64,000 nucleotides of DNA, from the NCBI GenBank assembly GCA_964517605.1, contig CAZFCE010000015.1:1-64000 (forward strand). The letters are read 5' to 3'. Numbering within the stretch: position 1 is the first letter of the stretch; each line of letters starts with the position of its first letter. The position numbers were made by a program, and so were the translations under genes. The notes under the pieces are model-generated. The model saw nothing but the letters and a program-made list of their open reading frames with translations, was not told where the DNA came from and did not search any database. Below are positions 53,050 to 61,777 of this stretch, one piece after another. Source of the stretch: J095 sp964517605. GTDB taxonomy: Bacteria; Chloroflexota; Anaerolineae; 4572-78; J111.

Positions 53050-55155
53050 ATGAACTCACTCCAATCACTGTATGTGCAATTTATGTTTTACTTCTCAAAC
53101 CTCACCTGGGTTCGCCTGATTGACTTGGCGCTGGTAATGGCGGCGTTTTATCTGGTGCTCAGTTTGTTGCGGAACAGCAGCGCGGCTTATTTGCTCCGCG
53201 AGGTGGTGGCGGCGGTGGTGGGGCTGTTTATCCTCACCACGTTGTTGCCGCTGCCGGTGTTTGATTGGTTGATGCGGGCCTTTTTGCTGGCAATTTTGGT
53301 GGCCACGCCGATTGTGTTCCAGGCGCAACTACGCCAGATTTTAAGCCGGGTAAGCCGCACCGCCGGAATTGCGCGGGTGGCCCGGCAGGGCGTGGCCGAA
53401 AGTGTTATTCCGGAAATTGTGCACGCCGCCGAAAATATGTCGGCTAAACAAACCGGCGCATTGGTTGCGCTGGAAAATAATGATTCGCTGGACGAGTTTA
53501 TCGAGAGCGGAGTAAATTCAGAAGGGCGCGTTAGCAGCGAGTTGCTGCAATCCATATTTTATCCGGGCACGCCGCTGCACGATGGCGCGGTGATTATCCG
53601 CACCAACCGGGTGCAGGCCGCCGGCTGCGTGCTGCCGCTCACCCAGCAGGCGCTGCTGGCCGAAAAACGGCTGGGCACTCGCCACCGGGCCGCCGTGGGG
53701 CTGAGCGAAGTAACCGACGCGCTGGTGGTGCTGGTGAGCGAAGAAACCGGGCAAATTGGCGTGGCCCAGCACGGCCAGCTTGACCGCCCGTTAAACAGCG
53801 CCGAACTGCGCGACCGCCTGCTCGATTTTTATGCGCCGGTGTTGCAACAACGCCCCGTTACGGTATCGCTGTGGGCGGTTTTTAAACGGCTGTCGCGCTA
53901 CGCCTGGAAATCGGTGGCGTTAACCAGCCCGCAGCAGGTGGTTTCTAATGTGGGGCTATTGTTAATGTCGCTGGTGCTAACGCTGGTGGTGTGGTCTTTT
54001 GTGCTGGAACAAACCAACGCCATTGAGGTGGCCCGGGTTGAAGGCATCCCGTTGCAGGTGGTTAATGTGCCGCCCAACACCAAAATTATGCCCACGCCGC
54101 CCACCACCGTCTCGGCAATTATCCAGACTTCAAAAGAGATGTTGCCCACCCTCAGTTCGCAGAGCTTTCAGGCGGTGATTGATTTGAAAAACCAGGGGCC
54201 GGGGTTGTACCGGCTGCCCATAGAAGTTGTGTCGAGCGTGAACCAGGTGTTGGTGGTGTCGGCCAAACCGCAGGTGTTTGACCTGACGGTAACGCCGATT
54301 ATCAGCAAAACCGTGCCGGTGGTGGTTCACATTCCGGATGCGCAAAATATTTCGCCGGCATATGAGTTGGTGGGCACGCCGGTGGCTGCGCCAGCCACAG
54401 CGCAGGTAATGGGGCCGGCCTCGCTGGTAGAAACGGTGGGGCAGGTGCAGGCCAATGTTTTGGTGGCCAACACCAACACACCGGTGCGCGAAAACCGTCC
54501 CCTAAAAGTGGTGGATAGCGATGGCCAGGAAGTGGCCGGGGTGATGGTAATGCCGGAGCAGGTGCGGGTTAATGTGAACATCCGGCAGCGGCTCAACGCC
54601 AGCGATGTGAGCGTGCAGGCGGCCATTACGGGCAAACCGCTGCCCGGTTATCAGTTGCGCACAGTCAGCGTAGAGCCGGCCAGCGTGACCGTGCAGGGCG
54701 GCATTGACCAGTTATCCGGGTTGGGCAGCGTGGTAAAGACCCAGCCGGTGGATATTAGCCAGATGACCGGCGATGTGACCGTGCAAATTCCGCTCGATTT
54801 GCCGGCCAATGTGCAGGCGGTAGATGGCAGCGGCAATCCCGCCCGCAATGTGGCGGTCACGGTGCATGTAGCGCCGGTCAGCGGCAACATCACCGTTTCG
54901 CGGGCGGTAACGCCGGTAAATGCCGGCCCCAACACCCAAATTACGCTTGATCCGATTAAAGTGGATTTGCTATTAACCGGCCCCATGCCGGTGCTGGAAC
55001 AAATCAAGGCCAACCCGGATTTGGTCAAAGTGATGGCCGACGTGGCCGGCGTGCGATCGGAGCAAACGGTAAACCTGGCCCCCACGGTGGTGGCTCCCGC
55101 CGAGGTGCAGGCGCAGGTGGTGCCGCCGGTCATCAAGGTGACGGCGGCTCAATAG
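53050..55155 (+). CDS. cdaA: Fused diadenylate cyclase (CdaA) and YbbR-repeat regulator (CdaR)
   Basis: 701 aa. Residues 1 to about 275 are a complete CdaA-type cyclase: three N-terminal membrane helices and a DAC domain with Asp178-Gly-Ala180 (LHDGAVII) and the GTRHR motif at 209-213. A further membrane helix (about 298-320) leads to about four extracytoplasmic YbbR repeats (about 325-700). In Firmicutes these are two adjacent proteins, CdaA and its modulator CdaR; here they form one chain. It makes cyclic di-AMP from ATP, probably coupled to wall or osmotic sensing. It ends in a strong terminator shared with the phosphofructokinase gene. Confidence 0.95.
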   Translation: MNSLQSLYVQFMFYFSNLTWVRLIDLALVMAAFYLVLSLLRNSSAAYLLREVVAAVVGLFILTTLLPLPVFDWLMRAFLLAILVATPIVFQAQLRQILSRVSRTAGIARVARQGVAESVIPEIVHAAENMSAKQTGALVALENNDSLDEFIESGVNSEGRVSSELLQSIFYPGTPLHDGAVIIRTNRVQAAGCVLPLTQQALLAEKRLGTRHRAAVGLSEVTDALVVLVSEETGQIGVAQHGQLDRPLNSAELRDRLLDFYAPVLQQRPVTVSLWAVFKRLSRYAWKSVALTSPQQVVSNVGLLLMSLVLTLVVWSFVLEQTNAIEVARVEGIPLQVVNVPPNTKIMPTPPTTVSAIIQTSKEMLPTLSSQSFQAVIDLKNQGPGLYRLPIEVVSSVNQVLVVSAKPQVFDLTVTPIISKTVPVVVHIPDAQNISPAYELVGTPVAAPATAQVMGPASLVETVGQVQANVLVANTNTPVRENRPLKVVDSDGQEVAGVMVMPEQVRVNVNIRQRLNASDVSVQAAITGKPLPGYQLRTVSVEPASVTVQGGIDQLSGLGSVVKTQPVDISQMTGDVTVQIPLDLPANVQAVDGSGNPARNVAVTVHVAPVSGNITVSRAVTPVNAGPNTQITLDPIKVDLLLTGPMPVLEQIKANPDLVKVMADVAGVRSEQTVNLAPTVVAPAEVQAQVVPPVIKVTAAQ

Positions 55156-55167
55156 CCAACAAATATA

Positions 55168-55198
55168 AAATGACCGGCACTTTTGGTGCCGGTCATTT
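55168..55198. terminator. Bidirectional intrinsic terminator
   Basis: AAATGACCGGCAC and GTGCCGGTCATTT form a perfect 13-bp stem around a TTTTG loop between convergent genes. Confidence 0.88.
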
Positions 55199-55202
55199 GC
55201 GT

Positions 55203-57461
55203 TTATTGAGATTGAGTTTCAAATTCGGGGCCGGGGCCGGGTTTGGCCATAATTTTGGCCACCGGGCGCAAATCGAGCCACCACTGTTTTTTGGGCCGCA
55301 TAAATTCGGGGTCAACCATGCGGGGCAAATCTTGCAGATCGTGCAGGCGCACCTGCCCGGATTGCAGGCCAATAAAGGCCGCGCCCGGCTCTCCCGGCGA
55401 GGTGGCCTGGTCTATCAGGTATTCAATGGAACGAACCGCCAGGCGGGTGGCCTGAATCCGGTCAAAGGGCGTGGGATCGCCGCCTTGTTGCAGGTGGCCC
55501 AAAATGGCCTGCCGCACATCAAACAGTTCGCCGCCTTCTTCATCAAACAGGGCGCGGATAAAATCGGTGGTGTACAGTTTGTTGGCGTTTTCGTTGCGGA
55601 TCATCAAGCCCAGCCGCTTGCCATGTTTAAACCCATCAATCAGGTAATCCACATCGTTCTTCAAATCGGCCAGGGTAATCCCTTCTTCGTGCAGGTAAAC
55701 GCGCTCGGCGCCGGTAGCCAGGCCGCTCATCAGGGCCAGGTAGCCGCAGTAACGGCCCATCACCTCAACCACAAAGCAGCGCCGCGAGGCCACCGCCGAC
55801 TGTTTGATTTTGTCAACGGCTTCAACAATGTTGTTGATGGCGGTATCGGCCCCAATACTAAATTCCGAACCGGGCAGGTTGTTGTTAATGGACACCGGCA
55901 GGCAGATAATGGGAATGTTAAAGGCCGGAAAGTTTTGCCGCTGCAACAGCATTTGGTAGGCGGCCTGGTAGCCAACCCACCCGCCAATCATCAGCAAGCC
56001 TTCGATTTGGTGTTCTTCAATGTGGCGGGCGATGGCGTAAAAATCGCTGCCCTGGGGCATGTGCCGGTTGGTGCCCAATTCCGAGCCGCCGGTGGTGGCC
56101 CAGCCGGCCACGCTCATCCAGCCCATTTCTTCAATTTCGTTGTCCACAAAGCCTTGAAAGCCGTTTTTGATGCCAAACATAATATGGCCTTTGTCTACGC
56201 CAATTCTAACGGCGGCGCGAGTGGCCGTGTTCATGCCGGGCGATAACGCGCTGCAATTGAGCACTGCCAGCCGCAACCGGCGCTGGCCGGGCGTGGGCGG
56301 GTGCGGCAAAGCCCGAACCAGCGTGCGCAGGGTGCGGAACATCTCTTTAAAGCTGCTGCCGCGCAAATCCATCGCTTTGTCAAAATCTTTGTTGGCAATC
56401 AGGTCGGCGATGGCGTGCGTTTGTTTGACGCAATCCATCAGCGAGGTGCTTGTAACCCGGCTTTCGCGCATGCCAATAAGCTGCGGTTCGTCTTCGGGTT
56501 GGCTGGAGATGATGGTCTCTACGGCGGCATGGCCCAGCATGGTGCTCATGTACCGGTCAAAGGCGCTGGGTGAGCCGCCGCGCTGCACGTGGCCCAAAAT
56601 GGTCACGCGGGTGTCTTCGCCCAGGCGGTCTTCCAGCACTTTTTTAACGTAATCGCAGGTAATGGGGTTGCGATTGCGGTCGTGCGCGCCTTCGGCCACA
56701 ATCACAATGCTGTCGCGGCGGCCCGCTTTGCGCCCGGCGCGGAGCACCTCGCACATTTTGTCTTCCCAGTTGTCCAGATTGGGCGGGCTTTCCGGAATCA
56801 GCACCCAGTCGGCCCCGGTGGCAATGCCGCTCATCAGGGCCAGGTAGCCGCAGTTACGCCCCATCACCTCAACCACAAATGAACGTTGATGGCTGGCCGC
56901 CGTGCTGGTAATGGCGTCAATGGCCTGGGTAATGCGGTGCAGGGCGGTATCGGCTCCGATGGTCATATCGGTGCCAAACATGTCGTTATCAATTGAGCCA
57001 ACCAGCCCGATTATTTTTAAATAACTGTGGGTTTCGGCGGTTTTTTTGGTGATTTTCTTTTGCTCAACCAGTTCGGCCAGTAGCTCCGGCCATTCCTGCC
57101 GAAACAGATCGGCTCCGGTCAGGCTGCCATCGCCGCCAATGATCACCAAATTATCAATGCCGTTTTTTACCAGGTTGAGCGCCGCCTGCCGCCGGCCATC
57201 GCGGGTGCGGAACGCCGCGCACCGCGCCGAACCAATAATGGTACCGCCGCGCTGCAAAATACCGCCAACGGAGTCCCAATCCATTTTGCGGATTCGATTC
57301 CCGCCATCAACCATGCCCTGATAACCTTCGTAAATGGCGTACACCTCCACGCCTCTATCCAGCGCCGTGCGCACAATGGCGCGAACCGCCGCATTCATCC
57401 CAGGAGCATCGCCGCCGCTGGTTAAAACTGCCAAACTGTTGATTGTGTTTTTTGTTGACAT
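55203..57461 (-). CDS. Tandem (eukaryotic-type) 6-phosphofructokinase
   Basis: 752 aa formed by two PFK domains. The N-terminal half is catalytic-like: TSGGDAPGMN, the ATP motif GGDGS (109-113), GSIDND with base Asp158, and MGRNCGYLALMSG. The C-terminal half keeps the fold (NNNLPG, MGRYCGYLALMSG) but the base is Asn526 (VSINNNL), so it is probably regulatory. This fused catalytic-plus-regulatory layout is typical of eukaryotic PFK1 rather than the ~320-aa bacterial enzyme. It phosphorylates fructose-6-phosphate in glycolysis; ATP or PPi use was not established. ATG 57461 has GGAG upstream; TTG 57473 is an alternative. Confidence 0.93.
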   Translation of the reverse strand: MSTKNTINSLAVLTSGGDAPGMNAAVRAIVRTALDRGVEVYAIYEGYQGMVDGGNRIRKMDWDSVGGILQRGGTIIGSARCAAFRTRDGRRQAALNLVKNGIDNLVIIGGDGSLTGADLFRQEWPELLAELVEQKKITKKTAETHSYLKIIGLVGSIDNDMFGTDMTIGADTALHRITQAIDAITSTAASHQRSFVVEVMGRNCGYLALMSGIATGADWVLIPESPPNLDNWEDKMCEVLRAGRKAGRRDSIVIVAEGAHDRNRNPITCDYVKKVLEDRLGEDTRVTILGHVQRGGSPSAFDRYMSTMLGHAAVETIISSQPEDEPQLIGMRESRVTSTSLMDCVKQTHAIADLIANKDFDKAMDLRGSSFKEMFRTLRTLVRALPHPPTPGQRRLRLAVLNCSALSPGMNTATRAAVRIGVDKGHIMFGIKNGFQGFVDNEIEEMGWMSVAGWATTGGSELGTNRHMPQGSDFYAIARHIEEHQIEGLLMIGGWVGYQAAYQMLLQRQNFPAFNIPIICLPVSINNNLPGSEFSIGADTAINNIVEAVDKIKQSAVASRRCFVVEVMGRYCGYLALMSGLATGAERVYLHEEGITLADLKNDVDYLIDGFKHGKRLGLMIRNENANKLYTTDFIRALFDEEGGELFDVRQAILGHLQQGGDPTPFDRIQATRLAVRSIEYLIDQATSPGEPGAAFIGLQSGQVRLHDLQDLPRMVDPEFMRPKKQWWLDLRPVAKIMAKPGPGPEFETQSQ

Positions 57462-57782
57462 GGGTTGCTCCAACGTGTTCCGTCCAGAAAGTACAAATAG
57501 CGAAGAATAATTTGTAAAAAGGACAAGCTAATTGTTGAACTTGATAAATTTTGGCTAAACTTGAGTAATTAAAAAGGGCGGATCAGGTTAAATTTACTCC
57601 CAATAATCCAATGCCGCAAATTTTTTTTTATTACCATTTGTCCCAAATTTTCAACTTAAAGCCGATTTCACAATAGGTTGGGCGCGTGTTATAATTGCTC
57701 AATCACGTTGAACGTGTGTTAATTGAAAACAACCCCGGGCCAGGTTGCATTTTGCCCGGCCATTTCTGGTTAGGGTTAACCT
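57462..57782. other. 321-bp AT-rich divergent region
   Basis: No gene was seen between the divergent phosphofructokinase and M50 genes. It holds poly-A/T tracts near 57625 and the M50 promoter; no clear phosphofructokinase promoter was identified. Confidence 0.5.
57667..57695 (+). promoter_or_regulatory. Sigma70-type promoter of the M50 protease gene
   Basis: TTCACA (57667-57672), a 17-nt spacer and perfect TATAAT (57690-57695), 88 bp before the gene. Confidence 0.7.
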
Positions 57783-58529
57783 GTGACGCAATATTATTAC
57801 GAACCGCCCCGTTCTGATTCCAACTGGTTGGAGCGCTTAAAAGAGCCGCCCTGGAAATATGTGGTGATTTTGGTGGCCATAGTGCTGGCCCTGTACCTGC
57901 TGCTTAAAAAGCCGGAGTACGGCGCGCGCCTGCTGATTTTACTGATCGCCTTCCCCCTGCACGAACTGGCCCACGCTTGCGCCGCCTATTACCTGGGCGA
58001 TTCTACCCCCAAATACGATGGCCGGCTGACCCTCAACCCGCTGGCTCACCTGGATTTGTTTGGCTCTTTGCTAATTTTGATTGCCGGGCTGGGCTGGGCC
58101 AAGCCGGTGCGGTTTAACCCCTACAACCTGCGCATGGAGCCGCGCGCCGGGGCCATGGTGGTGGCCGCCGCCGGGCCGCTATCGAACCTGGCGTTGGCGC
58201 TTTTAATGGCCCTGTTCTGGCGCATAATTATGCCGCTGGTGGGCGTAAAGGTGATTCTGGGGCCGTTTAACCCAATCTGGGAATTGTTTTTTAATTTTGC
58301 CTTTATCAATATTGTGCTTTTCTTTTTTAATCTGATTCCGTTGGCCCCGCTTGATGGCTTTACCGTGCTACGCGGCCTGGTTCCGGCGCAGGTAGCCTAT
58401 CAACTGGAAAGAATCCAGCCCTATAGCTTTTTAATATTCTTCCTGGTTTTTCTGTTTGGCGGACGCCTGCTTTCGGCCATAATTTTTGCCCCGGCCAATA
58501 GCCTCACGGTGTGGTTGTTTGGGCTATAA
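57783..58529 (+). CDS. Site-2-protease-family (M50) membrane metalloprotease
   Basis: 248 aa with about five to six hydrophobic helices. The zinc motif is H60-E-L-A-H64, with the third ligand region NLIPLAPLDG further on. It has the compact form without a PDZ domain, like FpvB/SpoIVFB-type or Rv-like M50B enzymes. It would cleave a membrane-embedded substrate, unknown here. The GTG start at 57783 has a weak ribosome-binding site. An HD-domain gene follows 6 bp later. Confidence 0.92.
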   Translation: MTQYYYEPPRSDSNWLERLKEPPWKYVVILVAIVLALYLLLKKPEYGARLLILLIAFPLHELAHACAAYYLGDSTPKYDGRLTLNPLAHLDLFGSLLILIAGLGWAKPVRFNPYNLRMEPRAGAMVVAAAGPLSNLALALLMALFWRIIMPLVGVKVILGPFNPIWELFFNFAFINIVLFFFNLIPLAPLDGFTVLRGLVPAQVAYQLERIQPYSFLIFFLVFLFGGRLLSAIIFAPANSLTVWLFGL

Positions 58530-58535
58530 AAACCA

Positions 58536-59108
58536 ATGATGCACCCGGCGCTGTACCGATCCTATCAATTTTTTGCCGCCGTTAAAGCCAGCCTGCCGGC
58601 CTGGGCCGGAGGAACGGCCCGCCGGCTTTCTCCCGCCGATGCCGCGCTGGTGCAATTGGTGTTGCCTACGGCAGCCCAGCAACAATTCTTTGCCCGCATG
58701 CTCCCCAACGATCAACGCCACGCCGTGGCTGTGGCCCGCATGTTGCAACAGGCCGGTCACACTCACCCGGCGCTGCTGCAAGCGGCGCTGCTGCACGATG
58801 TGGCCAAATCCATTGGCCAGCCCATTTTGCACCGGGTAACAATTGTGCTGCTGGCCGCGTTTTGGCCGGCGCTGCTGGCCCGGTTGGCCACCACCCAGGC
58901 GCGCGTTCTGGCCGTGGCGGGGTGGCGGCGTCCGTTTGTGGTGCATGCCCACCATCCGGCCATCGGCGCGGAGTGGGCCGGCCAGGCAAATTGCCTGCCG
59001 CTGGCGGTCAGCTTGATTTTACGGCATCAGGACAAATTGGCCGGGCCGCCGGCTACTCCGGCAGATGAACTGCTGGCCGCGCTGCAATGGGCCGATAACC
59101 TCAACTAA
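58536..59108 (+). CDS. HD-domain phosphohydrolase-like protein
   Basis: 190 aa. HD-superfamily metal residues are visible: His in RHAVAVARML, the His-Asp pair in LLHDVAKS, His residues in HAHHPAIGAEW and ILRHQDK, and a final Asp in QWADNLN. This suggests a metal-dependent phosphohydrolase acting on a nucleotide or cyclic nucleotide; the substrate is unknown. It is 6 bp after the M50 gene and 11 bp before the TyrA-like gene, so all are probably one operon. The start may be either of two tandem ATG codons. Confidence 0.85.
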   Translation: MMHPALYRSYQFFAAVKASLPAWAGGTARRLSPADAALVQLVLPTAAQQQFFARMLPNDQRHAVAVARMLQQAGHTHPALLQAALLHDVAKSIGQPILHRVTIVLLAAFWPALLARLATTQARVLAVAGWRRPFVVHAHHPAIGAEWAGQANCLPLAVSLILRHQDKLAGPPATPADELLAALQWADNLN

Positions 59109-59119
59109 AAGGATGCAGT

Positions 59120-60103
59120 ATGAACAATTTTACCGTAACCGTGGTTGGCACCGGCGTGATTGGCGCCTCGTTGGGGCTGGCTTTAAAACAGGCCGCCACG
59201 CCGCCCCGGCTGATTGCTCACGATAAAGAACTAACGCTGGCCGGCCAGGCCGTAAAAATGGGCGCGTTTGACAAAGCCGAGTGGAACCTGATTAACGCCT
59301 GCGAACCCGCCGACCTGATTATTCTGGCCACGCCGCTCAATGCCGTGCAGCCCACGCTGGCTGCCATCGCGCCGTACCTAAAACCCAACGCCGTAATCAC
59401 CGATACCTGCGCCAGCAAGCAGGCTGTGTTGAGCCTGGCCGCGCAACTGTTGCCCGGCCACGTTCATTTTGTGAGCGGCTACCCCGTTGTGCAGCCAGCC
59501 GGAACCGGTTGCCAGAACGCCCGCGCCGATTTGTTCAAAAACCGGCGGTACTGCCTTTCTCCCGCGCCCGCCGCCGCCGCCGAAGCGGTGGAATTGCTCA
59601 CCGGGCTGGTTACGCTGCTGGGGGCCGAGCCGTTTTTTATTGACCCCGCCGAATACGATGGCCTGCTCACCGCCGTGGAACATTTGCCTGCCGCGTTGAG
59701 CGTGGCGCTGCTGCGGCTGCTCACGCCGCAGGCAGCCTGGCGCGAACAGCAAAAACTGGCAGGCAGCCGCTTTGAGCAGGTTTTGGCGGGAGCCGGCGGC
59801 GACCCCGACAGCCTGAAAGATGCTTTTTTAGCCAACAAGGCCGCGCTGGCGTACTGGTTGGATGCCTACCTGCAAGAGTTGCAAAGTTTGCGGACTCTGC
59901 TAATATCCACTGAGGATGCCGGCGAAACGCTGGCGCAATATCTGGATGCGGCGGTGGTGGCCCGGTTAAACTGGCTAAAAGATTACCGGCAGGGCGGCAG
60001 CCCTGACCCGGAATTAAAAACCATCCCGGTTGAAATCCCCGGCCTGTTGGAGCGGCTGGTCGGTTTTGGCGGGTTTCGCAAACAACGGCCCAATGACCGG
60101 TGA
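59120..60103 (+). CDS. TyrA-family (prephenate/arogenate dehydrogenase-like) protein with altered active site
   Basis: 327 aa. A Rossmann NAD(P)-binding start, VVGTGVIGASLGLALK, is followed by an alpha-helical dimerisation domain with YDGLLTAVEHLPAAL. The family GGHPMAG motif is changed to SGYPVVQPAG: the catalytic His is Tyr121. The second motif's His-Asp is Tyr-Asp. Overall spacing still matches TyrA, so it could make hydroxyphenylpyruvate or tyrosine by a changed mechanism, or act on another substrate. The stop overlaps the following GIY-YIG gene by 11 bp. Confidence 0.82.
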   Translation: MNNFTVTVVGTGVIGASLGLALKQAATPPRLIAHDKELTLAGQAVKMGAFDKAEWNLINACEPADLIILATPLNAVQPTLAAIAPYLKPNAVITDTCASKQAVLSLAAQLLPGHVHFVSGYPVVQPAGTGCQNARADLFKNRRYCLSPAPAAAAEAVELLTGLVTLLGAEPFFIDPAEYDGLLTAVEHLPAALSVALLRLLTPQAAWREQQKLAGSRFEQVLAGAGGDPDSLKDAFLANKAALAYWLDAYLQELQSLRTLLISTEDAGETLAQYLDAAVVARLNWLKDYRQGGSPDPELKTIPVEIPGLLERLVGFGGFRKQRPNDR

Positions 60104-60389
60104 GCCGTTACCGCCGGTTTACGTTTACATGGTCGAGTGCGCCGACCGCACCCTCTACACCGGCTGGACAACCAACCTTGAGCGCCGGCTCAAAACACAC
60201 AACGCCGGGCGCGGGGCGCGGTACACCAAAACTCGCGGCCCGGTGCGGCTGGTTTTTGTTGAGCCGCAGCCCAACCGCCACGCCGCGCTCAAACGCGAGG
60301 CGCAACTCAAGCGGATGAGCCGTCAACAAAAATTAAAATTGATTGAAGATTGCCCGGCGGCGCTGTTTACGCCGGTGACGCAGGAATAA
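60093..60389 (+). CDS. GIY-YIG domain protein (UPF0213/YhbQ type)
   Basis: 98 aa. A compact GIY-YIG module reads VYVYMVECADRTLYTGWTTN, with the variant YMV...YTG in place of GIY...YIG. RRLKTHNAGRGARYTKTRGP and the conserved Glu in ALKREAQLKRMSRQ complete it. Such stand-alone proteins are small nucleases or nucleic-acid-binding proteins. ATG 60093 lies inside the end of the TyrA-like gene, and the next gene starts 2 bp after its stop. Confidence 0.92.
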   Translation: MTGEPLPPVYVYMVECADRTLYTGWTTNLERRLKTHNAGRGARYTKTRGPVRLVFVEPQPNRHAALKREAQLKRMSRQQKLKLIEDCPAALFTPVTQE

Positions 60390-60391
60390 TA

Positions 60392-61669
60392 GTGACTCAA
60401 AACTCATCGCCCCAACCCAGGTTAAATGTGCTCACCCTGTCGCCCACCATGTTCTTTGCCGATTACGGCGCGCACGTGCGCATTTTTGAAGAAGTCACCA
60501 TGCTGCAAAAACTGGGCCACCGCATTACCATTTTGGCCTACCCCAACGGGCGAGATTTACCCGGCATTGCCACCCGGCGCTGCTGGGGCGTGCCGTTTAA
60601 CTACCGGGTCATTGTCGGGTCGTCGCGGCACAAAATTTACCTCGATGCGCTGCTGGCGGGCATGGCGTTGTGGCACGCACTGCGCCACAAACCGGACATT
60701 ATTCACGCTCACCTGCACGAAGGCGGGTTGATTGGCTGGGTACTGAGCAAAATCACCGGCGCGCCGCTGGTGTTTGATTTTCAGGGCAGCTTAACCGCCG
60801 AAATGCTCGACCACAACTTTTTGCGGCCCAAAAGCCCGTTTTACAAACTGCTGTACTGGCTTGAAACCCGCATTAACCACGCCGCCGATGTCATTTTAAC
60901 CAGTTCTGCCCATGCCGCCCGCCTGCTGGTGGATAATTTTGGCATGCCGCCCCGCAAAGTTTACCCCACCCCGGATTGCGTCAATGCCGATGCCTTTAAC
61001 CCGGCCAACTTTTCCCCGGAGCAACTGCGCCAACTAAAAACCGAACTGGGCCTGCCGCCGGACAAAAAAATCATCGTTTACCTGGGCATTCTGGCTCCGT
61101 ACCAGGGCGTGGACAAGCTGCTGGAGGCGCTCAAGCAGCTTCAGGCCACCCGCGCGGATTTTCACCTGTTGTTGATGGGCTACCCCGGCGTGGAAACCTA
61201 TCGCGCCAAAGCCGCCCAACTGGGCCTGGCCGAGTGCGTTACCTTTACCGATAAAATCCCCTACGAAGACGCGCCGCGCTACCTGGCGCTGGGCGACATT
61301 GCCACCGCGCCCAAAATGTCGGCCACCGAAGGCAGCGGCAAAATCCTTAATTATATGGCGCTGGCGTTGCCCACTGTCGCCTTTAACACGCCGGTTAGCC
61401 GCGAATTTTTGGGCGATGGCGGTATTTACGCCACCGACATGAGCAGTTCGGCGTTGGCGGCGGCGCTCAATCGCGCCCTGGATTTAACCGCCGATGACCG
61501 GCAGCGGTTGGGCCATTACCTGCGCCAGCGGGTCATCAAATACTTCTCGTGGCAGGCTGCCGGCGAGCAAATTGAGGCCATTTATTACGCCTTGCTCAAC
61601 GGCCAGCCGTTGCCGGCTATTACGCCGCCCCAACCATCGCGCGCACCGGCGGCTCCCAAAATTTCCTGA
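60392..61669 (+). CDS. GT4-family glycosyltransferase
   Basis: 425 aa. GT-B fold: the N-terminal acceptor domain has DYGAHVRIFEEVTMLQKLGH and IIHAHLHEGGLIGW. The C-terminal donor domain has KIIVYLGILAPYQGVDKLLEA and a Glu-rich nucleotide-sugar site, TEGSGKILNYMALALPTVAF. It transfers an activated sugar to an unknown acceptor, probably an envelope glycan or lipid. GTG 60392 has AGGA about 7 nt upstream and follows the GIY-YIG stop by 2 bp, so the genes are co-transcribed. Confidence 0.9.
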   Translation: MTQNSSPQPRLNVLTLSPTMFFADYGAHVRIFEEVTMLQKLGHRITILAYPNGRDLPGIATRRCWGVPFNYRVIVGSSRHKIYLDALLAGMALWHALRHKPDIIHAHLHEGGLIGWVLSKITGAPLVFDFQGSLTAEMLDHNFLRPKSPFYKLLYWLETRINHAADVILTSSAHAARLLVDNFGMPPRKVYPTPDCVNADAFNPANFSPEQLRQLKTELGLPPDKKIIVYLGILAPYQGVDKLLEALKQLQATRADFHLLLMGYPGVETYRAKAAQLGLAECVTFTDKIPYEDAPRYLALGDIATAPKMSATEGSGKILNYMALALPTVAFNTPVSREFLGDGGIYATDMSSSALAAALNRALDLTADDRQRLGHYLRQRVIKYFSWQAAGEQIEAIYYALLNGQPLPAITPPQPSRAPAAPKIS

Positions 61670-61777
61670 TCAATCTTAAAAAATAATCCCCGCCGCTCGT
61701 GTGGCATATCCATTTGGCCCCAAATTAATACATCTCTCATGCAAGGGATGTATGGTAGATTTGCAGGCGTGATTGAA

